NCBI GenBank assembly: GCA_021234155.1
Contig: JAJEKV010000108.1
Location: 212,415 to 276,414 of the forward strand
DNA: 64,000 nucleotides
Source: Isoetes taiwanensis
Taxonomy: Eukaryota; Streptophyta; Lycopodiopsida; Isoetales; Isoetaceae
Direction of reading: 5' to 3'
The notes beneath the pieces were generated by a model that had not been told where the DNA came from, did no database searches, and saw nothing but the letters and a program-made list of their open reading frames with translations. The translations under genes and the position numbers were made by a program. Shown here piece after piece: positions 56,580-64,000 of the stretch (the first letter of the stretch is position 1; the number at the start of each line of letters is the position of its first letter).

Positions 56580-57434
56580 ACTGAAAACAGGTTAATCCAA
56601 TTTTATCGGGCCGCCTGTGTACAGAACTCATAAATGAGCAATGAAATGCATGCTGACATGCTATTTAGAGCAGCAAAGATACCTACTTCCAAACCTCACT
56701 TCTTGATAGAAATGATATCCGTGATCTTCTGAATAGGTCTAGGGAATAGATTGATGAGCATGGATGGATGGATGTCCTGTAAATTGTGCCATGACCTATC
56801 TAGGCATCTCTATTAGAAGAAGAACTCAGGCCACGGTCAAATTTGCCACCTCTCCTTGTTTCACTTCAGGATCGAAAAGCTGAGAAGCTTGATTACGTTA
56901 GAGTTTCTTACAGTCTTAAATAGAGCCTGAATTGGGGACCCTGGTAGATGAATCAGGGGAGGAGTTTTTTTCGTTTCAGAGTTCCAGCAGGTCCGCATAG
57001 AAAAAAAGCACAGATTTGGCAAGGAAATTAGAAGATTGTCCTCCGTGGAAGGATGAGCAGCGGATCAGAGGAGGCAAAAGAGGAGATTGGGATCTTCAAG
57101 AGATCCGTGTCACTGAAGAAACTGCAGGAAGAAGCAAAAAGATGATGAGAATTTGGATTGGCTGAACTATTTCAGAATAGCACCGGATGAGACAGATTCT
57201 TCGGCTGGAGAAGTAATTGAAAGAAAAGATTGACAAAACATGCCCAGAAGGAATGGCTGCTGCAGGTAGCCTGCTCCCCTGCCAGGCCAGGTTCACATAA
57301 CGTCCCCTGCCTTCCACATAACGTCCTGCATTTCATCACATACAGTGCATTATGCATATGCTAACCAAATACCCAGCTTCAAACTTGAGCATTCGTATGC
57401 ATTTGCTAACCTAATAACATCAAACTTTGAGCAT
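56580..57434. other. No gene recognised
   Basis: Low-copy sequence of intermediate G+C. Two short overlapping minus-strand frames (57,096-57,357) have no known motif. Confidence 0.4.
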
Positions 57435-57800
57435 TCACAAAGAAAAAACTAAGGTAAAAAAGGGGCGGGGAGCAAAACCTTCAGCAAAGGTGCTCCTGAG
57501 CCTCAGAGTCTTCCCGCCCGTTCCAGCGGGCACCATAGTGTGGCCCTCTGCAGCGGCCCCCCTCTCGTTCATTCTGAGCTGATGCCTTGATACAACACAA
57601 TGGGATTCGCTAAACTGATCCAACACAACTGAAAGCAGACAATTCGAGAATGCACATTGCTTCCACACTTGCGGATTTATATTCGTTTGGCGTTCGGCTC
57701 TCTCAACCACTCTGCCATGCATTCGGCCATTGCCATAGCCCTTTTTGACGCAACAGAAGGGGCAATCGCCATAGCCAGACCCAGCACTGCCGGAAACCAA
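57435..57800 (-). CDS. Hypothetical ORF, 121 codons
   Basis: A minus-strand frame with mixed composition, Cys and Gly rich at the start ('GSAGSGYGDCPFCCVKKGYG'). It overlaps the Helitron-like hairpin at 57,513-57,540, so it may not be coding. No family was recognised. Confidence 0.2.
   Translation of the reverse strand: MVSGSAGSGYGDCPFCCVKKGYGNGRMHGRVVERAERQTNINPQVWKQCAFSNCLLSVVLDQFSESHCVVSRHQLRMNERGAAAEGHTMVPAGTGGKTLRLRSTFAEGFAPRPFFTLVFSL
57513..57540 (+). other. Possible diverged Helitron 3' end
   Basis: A hairpin (CCCGC...GCGGG) followed by CACCATAG matches the Helitron end at 22,601-22,628 at 'CGGGCACCATA', but the terminal CTAG is not intact (ATAGTG here). Confidence 0.35.
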
Positions 57801-58625
57801 GCGTCAGCGCATTTCTGAACCTTTAAAGCTCTGTGACAGATCCAGAGGAGAGGATTGCTTCCAGAGCAAGAAATCCAGAGCCCTCAAATTTTCTTTCTTA
57901 TTTTCATTTTTTTCTTTTTCAAAAACACGTGTCGCCCCCAAGTTTTTTGCTGGCGAAAAAATATTAGGTTCAAACAAAAAACCCAACTGCCTTATATATG
58001 TTTAGATACTATGATAGTGGATATCATTGAACTGTTGTCTTTGAGAATCTAGGACCATGATACATCCAGTCTATTTGAATGCTTCTGAACAGGACAATGT
58101 ATGAGGTAATGGTGATTAATGTGTGCTCGATGGTGAAAGCATTTGGCTTTTTGATAATATGATTGAACACTTTCACAACTGCGTAGTTAAGTTCTATGCA
58201 CTCGAATGCTTGAAAAACATTGTAACATTTATGATTGAACTTATGCATTTTATAGACTTAGGCTTAGGCTTATAGTCCATATGCTTAATATTACCCGAAT
58301 CGGCTTGCATTTGTCTTGCTTTGCAAAGGCTCCTTAGAATTACCCTTGTAATGTCGCATGCATGTAAGAACCCCAGGGAAATGCGAGAAATAGATGCGAG
58401 AAATGTCAATTAAAAACATTTTGAGATTTTATTTATTCTATACGTAGGGGTAGGGTGCACAAACACAAACTCAAGTACAAGATCGGGTAGGGGTATGTAA
58501 AAACTAGGGTCGTCCGAAAGTACATCTACGGAAAGGGGCTTGGAAATTGGCTTTTCCTATTTACGTATGTAGGTTTTCCACCTCCAAAAGTAAAATTATC
58601 TGAGGGGTTTTCTGGACGGACCCCT
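57801..58625. other. No gene recognised
   Basis: AT-rich stretch with T-runs near 57,905-57,925. Open frames are short and without motifs. Confidence 0.4.
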
Positions 58626-59050
58626 TGCTTGCGATGTGGTATCCCCATATGCCTAGGTGAGACCCGGGCACCCGCCGCCGCGGTGATATCGGTGATGCGA
58701 TATCGGCCGGCGTTATCCGCCTCCGGGATCACCTGCAGATGGGGCCCGATATCGGCGGTCCAGATATTGGCGCGTTATCCAGCCTCAGGGGATCCTGCAG
58801 GTGGGCGTGGGACCATCTTGCCCGCCGGGTTCGATATCTGGTGTGATTCCCTCCTCGGGATCACCACATGCGCGATATCGGCCCGGTCCGATATCGACCG
58901 TTATCCCGCCTCCGGGATCACCACCATGGGGCGATATCGGCGGTCCGATATCGGCGTTATCCCGCCTGCGGGATCCTGCCGTGGGCGTGGGACCATCTTT
59001 GTCCGTAGGGTTTCGATATGTGGTGTGATTCCCTCCTGCGGGATCACCGC
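58626..59050 (+). repeat. GC-rich GATATC/GATC repeat island, ~180-190 bp unit, two copies
   Basis: The segment '...GATATCGG(C)...GGTCC(G/A)GATATTGGCG...TTATCC...GATCCTGC...GTGGGCGTGGGACCATCTT...GGTGTGATTCCCTCCT...GGGATCACC' occurs twice (about 58,686-58,866 and 58,870-59,047). The variants between copies are CCTCGGGATC, CCTGCGGGATC, CCTCCGGGATC and CCTGCAG, again CAG/CTG-centred. Long frames on both strands are compositional artefacts. Confidence 0.8.
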
Positions 59051-59759
59051 GTGCTTTTATGCATGAAAATGCGGCGGTGGGGCGGCGGAGCGTGGGCGGA
59101 TAAATGCGGCCGGTTTTGAACATGTCGGCCCATGCGGACCAAACGGACACCCCGGATGAGGAAACCACCCTCCAGGGATCCCATTTGTCTTCGAAATTTC
59201 TGCAATGCTGGCATATCACGGCCTGAGCCGGATGTTGGCGGCCCCCGGCAGCTATGGGCGATTAATTTGGAGGAGAAGATAGCACGGTATATCTATACGC
59301 TTAAGATTATTTTTAGGAGTTAAGCATTATATCTCGAGCTCCCTTTCGCCATTCAGTTTGCGAGAAATACATGTGGAGTCACCCCTAATGGCATTTTCGA
59401 CCACAACAACCTACTTGGTTTCGGAAGAGCACCGGGTTCCTTAAATGCGGGGGAGGTGGAGAAATGCTTGTGTGGACCTGCTACTTCCCAACAAAACGGG
59501 GGTTGAAGACTTCATTCTTGGAGAGCAAAGAAATTGTGTGCACCGATGTGACTTCTACTTAAGGAGTTCCAATCGAGAGGGGTGCTAAAGAGGCCAACCG
59601 AGGGATTCTTATTTAACTATGAAAAGGTATGTATTTCTAAAACCCTATCCTCTAGTTTACTATTGTGTTTTACGTAGTAGAAAACATTGTAGCGTAAGTA
59701 TATTTATTTCTTAGATGTACATGCACTACTTTCATGCACTAATTTTGAACCTCAAACTA
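59051..59759. other. Sequence upstream of the MULE relic, no recognised domain
   Basis: Fragments of open frame (for example a Cys-containing stretch near 59,455-59,515) could be the 5' part of the MULE gene, but no known motif is readable. Confidence 0.35.
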
Positions 59760-61300
59760 GGTATTGGTGCACATATGGTCCCCGGGACAAGACTTTGAAC
59801 ACTCACTGGTTGCTAATGGACCACGTCAACTGGCACACTTGAGTGAAAAGAATTGAGAGGGGTGAGAGTGTGCGTGGGGGCTGCCAATGCCATTTTACCA
59901 TTAGGCAACTCTACCTTCTCCCAGAATGTTCGCAAGTTACTTATTATGGGTTTGAGCATAGAAATCTCAAGGTGAGCCTTGCCATGGTAAATTCTTGGCG
60001 AGAAAGGGATCAGATTCAAGCAAGCACCGTGGATCTCGGGGAATTGAGGGAATGGGTTAGAGAAAAGCTGGGTGCATTGGCACACCAATGCAGTGTTATG
60101 AACATGCCGCGAGGAGAGGTGGAGATTTAAACTAGATGTTCATGGCAAAGGATAGTATGTGTAGGGATGACATCTTTGAAGATCAGGGATGTTTACAACA
60201 TTGAGAAGAGTGTTGTTAGAAACACTTGGAAGCTACATGAAGACCTTCCCACTAGCATCAACATGTGGGTGCAACAACATCTAGAGTCAGGTGTTCTTGT
60301 ATGAACATGGTGACACGTTCAATTGGGAGTGATGACTCAATCCAAAGAGAGGCAATGCTGAAGTTTGGAAAGAATAGGGCCATTTGCATGGATGCAACCT
60401 TCAAAACTAATGACAAGAGGTACACTACTTTGTGTTCATTTCCATTCTAGATCTTTTCCATAGTCCATTTAAATGGCTATAGCATTTCAAATCTAGATCC
60501 AATGTGAGCTATTGGTTTCTATTATCCGGTACTATCTTTTTACACTCATTGCCTTCGATGACCATTGCAATGGCTTGCCATTGGCATATGTCATAACCAA
60601 TTCTCAAAAAACTAGGGCTATAACTAAGTGGTTGAAAACTTGAAGGATTCATTATGCCTGGATGATCGGGATTGGCACCCATCTTGCATCATTGCGGCGA
60701 TCTCGCGATCTTTGAGATCAAAGCGGTAAAAAATGTAAGTATACTTTCTTGTATACTTTCTTGCCATACTTTCTTGCATACTTTCTAACACTAACACAAT
60801 GGGTGACATTGTGCACTTGTAAGAGTCTTCCCAAGCGTGCATGTGCAAATATGCATTTGGCATGTGAGGAGAGCACGGATTAAGTGGCTAAGCAAAAATG
60901 TAAGGAGTAAGGTGCATAGAAATGAAATGTTCAAGGAGCTAGGGAATATAATGTACAAGGCCGAGAGGGTCTGTGAGGGGACAACGAGTATGGTCATGAG
61001 TACAGGGAAGCTGTTAGGAAAGAAGCTATCAAGAGATTGGAAGAGTTGGTGAGGAAGTATCCTCAATACCCTAAATTGTCGGCCTACATGAGTAAGGAGT
61101 GGACTAAGAACATCTGTGAATGGGTATTGGCTACAAGAATGTACATGCACTCAAATCAAGAGACCAATGCTGCCATAGAGGCATGGCATGCTACCCTTAA
61201 GTTAGCGCCCTAGGCATATGTAAAGCGTGCACTTGAGAAGGGGAGAATTGTTGGTTGCTCTACATTCTCACTAACAATGTGGAGACACACATGGCTTACA
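59760..61300 (+). pseudogene. MULE (Mutator-like) transposase, decayed
   Basis: DNA-cutting transposase of a Mutator-type element. The N-terminal zinc-type block is read as 'GCQCHFTIRQLYLLPE' (59,880-59,930) and 'GEPCHG' (about 59,970). Then come 'RDVYNIEKSVVRNTW' (60,187-60,231) and 'REAMLKFGKNRAICMDATFKT' around 60,346-60,405, with the first catalytic Asp in MDATF. After an intron-like or damaged interval come 'FTLIAFDDHCNGLPLAYVI' (60,540-60,597) and 'TKWLKT'. The 'C-I-W-H-V-R-R-A' box (60,853-60,880) and 'ETNAAIEAWHATLKLA' (61,160-61,205) follow in other frames. No SWIM zinc finger or terminal inverted repeats were identified. Multiple frameshifts make it non-functional as read. Confidence 0.8.
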
Positions 61301-62170
61301 TGAGGTAACATTTACATACCACTACCTAGTCTAATTTACCTTGCATATTTACCATATTTACCTTGCAAATGATTGATATATAGCTATGTTCTAGGTCTAT
61401 GAAGGAACATGGATTTGTAATAAACACCTCACGGGAACAAATAGTAGAGAGTCGCAATTAGATTTCCGAATATTGCAGAACGAACAAGTCACATTTACCA
61501 ACCGAGGAGGGTGAGGCTGAAGTGCAAACCGAAGCGCACTCTTGGGCCGAGGGGCCCGTATTTTGTTCTTTGGAGCACACAAGAATTGGGCATGTTGTGA
61601 TTGCCCTTGGGGAGCCAAAGGGTAATCTATGTAAGCATCGGTGAAAGTTATGCAAATGCTTGGCAATTACTGGGGATCAAGATCTCTTACGGGTCTTGGG
61701 TTCCCAATATGGGACAATAGGTGGGGGCATGGACCACACGAAGCCATCTGTTTGTGCAAGAGAGTTGTGGACCCGGGGATCCGAGGTGCTTGAGGTGCAC
61801 GCCTAGGGGGAAGAGTCTCCCTTGCAAACAAGCGTCAAGTGGACTTGAAGAAGACTCGGGCATCCTTGGAGGAGGTAATTGCTAGAGTGATGTCTAGGGC
61901 TCAAAAAGATCCTAACATTTTAGTTGCAACCCGATTCTCTCATGAGGCTGACTCGACTTTAGACTTGAGAAGATGGATCACATAGGCTGGCACAAGTACT
62001 AATCTATCAAGTCTACGAGGCTTACCTTGGAGGTCAATTGTGGTACTAGCTTGTCGGCTGAAGCCCGATAATAGAACTTGGAAAACAAAGGGTGAAGAAA
62101 GTAAGGGAAGAGTTGGAAGGAAGTTGAGATGGAGGCTTCTGCAAGGCACCATGATTCCCAAATTTTTAGG
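61301..62170. other. Downstream of the MULE relic, no recognised domain
   Basis: Short frames continue on the plus strand and may be the decayed C-terminal part of the transposase gene. Nothing diagnostic was seen. Confidence 0.35.
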
Positions 62171-62174
62171 ACTT

Positions 62175-62310
62175 GAAACATGGCTGTAATGGTAAAGTGT
62201 AATGGTAGTGTAATGTTATGGTAGTGTAATGTAATGGTAATGTAATGGTAAAGTGTAAAGTTATGTAATGGTAAATGTAATGGTAAAGTTATGTAAATGG
62301 TAAATGAAAT
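62175..62310 (+). repeat. 'AATGGTAA' minisatellite
   Basis: Irregular repeats of 'GTAATGGTAA(A)GTGTAATG' type. Confidence 0.85.
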
Positions 62311-62311
62311 T

Positions 62312-62430
62312 TGGTGATCGGGAGGATGGGATCGCGTGTGAGTGATCCCCACCTCAGGGATCACCCAGTGAGTGACAGGGATTTATTTTTTTAATTTTTT
62401 AAGCCCCTAAGGTACCATGGTTCTAAGATT
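62312..62430 (+). repeat. Isolated diverged unit of the GATC hairpin satellite
   Basis: It contains 'TGGTGATCGGGAGGATGGGA', then 'GTGATCCCCACCTCAGGGATCACC', T-runs, and 'AAGGTACCATGGTTCTAAG', matching the order of the satellite from 63,370 onwards. CCTCAGGG here corresponds to CCTCGGG in the array. Confidence 0.8.
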
Positions 62431-62654
62431 ATCAATTTAATCCCGTCCTTTCTTTGGTTGGTACAATGGTAATTTTAAATGGTCTATTTATTTCCTTTGC
62501 TTCAATGGTTTAATTCAATTCATTTGCATGTTTCAAATGGATCATAAGTTACAATGGGGCCTTACAATGGCCTAAAGCCCGATGATCTAATTCGAATCAT
62601 TACGAATCAACATCAACCTTTGTTGCCATGCCTTACGCGGGGCGTCCTCGGTGA

Positions 62655-63107
62655 TTACATCGGCACACCACGGGGTAGTGTCCACATGATGTGATGAAGA
62701 TGTCGCATAGGGATGGATCGAGACCCCTCTAGGACTGCCCAATTAGAACCTTCTTTCGCCTGCAGGTCGGCATACATTTCCTCGGCGGGGCTTTTAGGGT
62801 GTTGCCTTCCCGGACAATGTCCGTAGCTAGCAAATTCTTCAAAGTCTTGCCACGGATAATGCACTTCTTCAATTCCCAAAGCAATGCCCGTGGCTTGGCC
62901 GTAGGGATCATTGTCCAGAGGGCCTAGGGGTCTCTCTGTATTCCCCATTCTCCCGCGGTCTGCATGGGGGATCATGAAAAGATGGCTGAAAAGATTAGTA
63001 TGAAAGTAGAACATAAATGTGAAGGAAGACAACAACATGCTTACTTTGGAGCGTTTTGATCTTTGTCGGGTTGGGCGAGATCTAGCCCCACTTCCTCTGA
63101 ATTTCAT
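62655..63107 (-). CDS. Hypothetical ORF between satellite blocks
   Basis: A 150-codon minus-strand frame. The N-terminal part is basic ('SGARSRPTRQRSKRSK'), then a Phe/Leu-rich stretch, then 'MIPHADRGRMGNTERPLGPL' and an acidic, Trp-containing C-terminus. The Phe/Leu-rich middle (about 62,980-63,043) looks like an intron: GTAAGC follows the Lys codons and TTTTCAG ends it. I recognise no family. It lies about 1.4 kb beyond the MULE relic and could be an accessory ORF of that element. Confidence 0.35.
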   Translation of the reverse strand: MKFRGSGARSRPTRQRSKRSKVSMLLSSFTFMFYFHTNLFSHLFMIPHADRGRMGNTERPLGPLDNDPYGQATGIALGIEEVHYPWQDFEEFASYGHCPGRQHPKSPAEEMYADLQAKEGSNWAVLEGSRSIPMRHLHHIMWTLPRGVPM

Positions 63108-63369
63108 TCAAGTGGGCGAGAATATCCTCAAAAGGCTGTGGGCATTGATGGCAAGCGCCTGCTTTGTAAGTCGTTGTCGGGTCCTCACCATCGTCACTTA
63201 GCTCTTGAACTCAATTGAAACCAACTTACTTTCTAGCAAGAACCACTAAGGCAAGGATATATATAGACTCAAGAATCAATGGTTGTACTATCGGATTTGT
63301 ACAACGGTTAACCCTTGATTTGTAATGGTAAAGTGGTGAAGTGGACTTTTTTCAATGTCTAGGTACCTC
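63108..63369. other. Spacer before the satellite, no gene
   Basis: Nothing recognisable. Confidence 0.5.
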
Positions 63370-64000
63370 TATTATTCCAAGGTTCAAAGGTCCCATGGTT
63401 TTAATTTTTTTTCGTCATGACTGGTGATCGGGAGGGCGGGGATCGCGTCTTGGTGATCCCTACCTCGGGATCACCATCTGGCGGTTTTTTTTTTTTAACT
63501 TTTTTTATTCCAAGATTCTAAGGTCCCATGGTTTTAAATTTTTCCGATCCGTCGAGAGATGGTGATCGGGAGGGGCGGGATCGCGTCTTGGTGATCCCTA
63601 CCTCGGGATCACCGGCTCATGACCTTTTTTTTTTAACTTTTTTTTATTCCAAGGTTCTAAGGTCCCATGGTTTTAAATTTTTTCCCCTTGTGAGATGGTG
63701 ATCGGAGGGGCGGGATCGCGTCTTTGAGTGATCCCTACCTCCCGGGATCACCATCAAGTGACGGGTTTTTTTTTAACTTTTTTATTCCAAGGTTCTAAGG
63801 TCCCATGGTTTTAAATTTTTTCCGTCCTTGAGATGGTGATCCGCGGGGGGCGGGATCACGTATTGGTGATCCCCACCTCGGGGATCTGTCGGCGCCCGAG
63901 TTTTTTAACTTTTTTATTCCAAGGTTCTAAGGTCCCATGTTTTTAAATTTTTCCAGTCCACGAGATGGTGATCCCAGCAGAGGCGGGATCGCGTGTTGGT
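63370..64000 (+). repeat. Satellite array, ~130-bp unit with a GATC hairpin (continues beyond the window)
   Basis: At least four and a half units start at about 63,371, 63,507, 63,645, 63,785 and 63,912. Each has 'TTATTCCAAGGTTCTAAGG', 'TCCCATGGTTTTAAATTTTT', 'GATGGTGATC', a G-rich block, 'GGGATCGCGT', then 'GGTGATCCC-tacctc-GGGATCACC' (a perfect 9-bp stem with a 6-nt loop) and a T-run. Units differ mainly in T-run length and in the G-rich block. Confidence 0.92.

Noticed and set aside
58626-59219. Overlapping 75-145 codon frames on both strands
   Set aside because: Same reason: repeat composition in the GC island and a tandem period of 180-190 bp.

Overview
The window is nuclear DNA from a land plant with a large, repeat-rich genome. 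The evidence is plant-type coding relics: a CHR5/CHD1 chromatin remodeler with spliced exons, a PPR protein fragment, a CLPTM1-like first exon, plant-type LINE tails with a zinc knuckle, a Ty3/gypsy element, a MULE transposase and a Helitron end. I cannot fix the species. The mix would suit a fern, lycophyte or another bryophyte- or gymnosperm-grade genome, but that is only an inference. I see no intact host gene, tRNA, rRNA or organellar insert. Nearly all of the window is mobile or repetitive DNA in various states of decay.

Layout. 1-7,785: a degenerate Ty3/gypsy retrotransposon with both LTRs (the left one is clipped by the window edge). 7,786-9,485: unique flank with one possible host exon. 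9,486-41,400: an array of a roughly 3.4-kb unit, here called U, in the same orientation. U1 is 9,486-12,887, U2 is 22,629-26,072, U3 is 26,073-26,174 plus 33,132-36,474, and U4 is the partial 39,752-41,400. Each full U carries, in order, a small basic ORF with a possible HUH (Rep-like) fold, an antisense PPR fragment, a CLPTM1-like N-terminal exon in sense, and an antisense LINE tail with TTCTA and CA microsatellites.

Two large insertions can be read from the array by empty-site comparison. A Helitron (12,888-22,628; ends TC...hairpin-CTAG, inserted A|T) sits at the U1/U2 junction. The uninterrupted junction is preserved at 26,060-26,100, and a second, truncated copy of the same Helitron lies at 36,475-39,751. 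A second insertion of about 6.96 kb (26,175-33,131) interrupts a T-run in U3 and has Helentron-like ends.

41,350-42,850 is a long degenerate GATTC minisatellite grown out of a short motif present in every U. 42,850-48,400 holds a gag fragment, a fold-back MITE, an inverted fragment of U and a LINE end. 53,401-54,726 is a CHR5-type pseudogene with recognisable introns. 59,760-61,300 is a decayed MULE transposase. GC-rich, hairpin-forming GATC repeats occur at 52.1, 58.6 and 62.3 kb and as a true satellite from 63.37 kb to the window end.

A cross-cutting signal matters for every 'pseudogene' call. When near-identical copies in the window are compared, the differences cluster on CAG/CTG trinucleotides, with CAG read as CGG, GG or lost. 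That pattern is what consensus errors at methylated CHG sites would produce. Some of the frameshifts listed here may therefore be artefacts and not decay.
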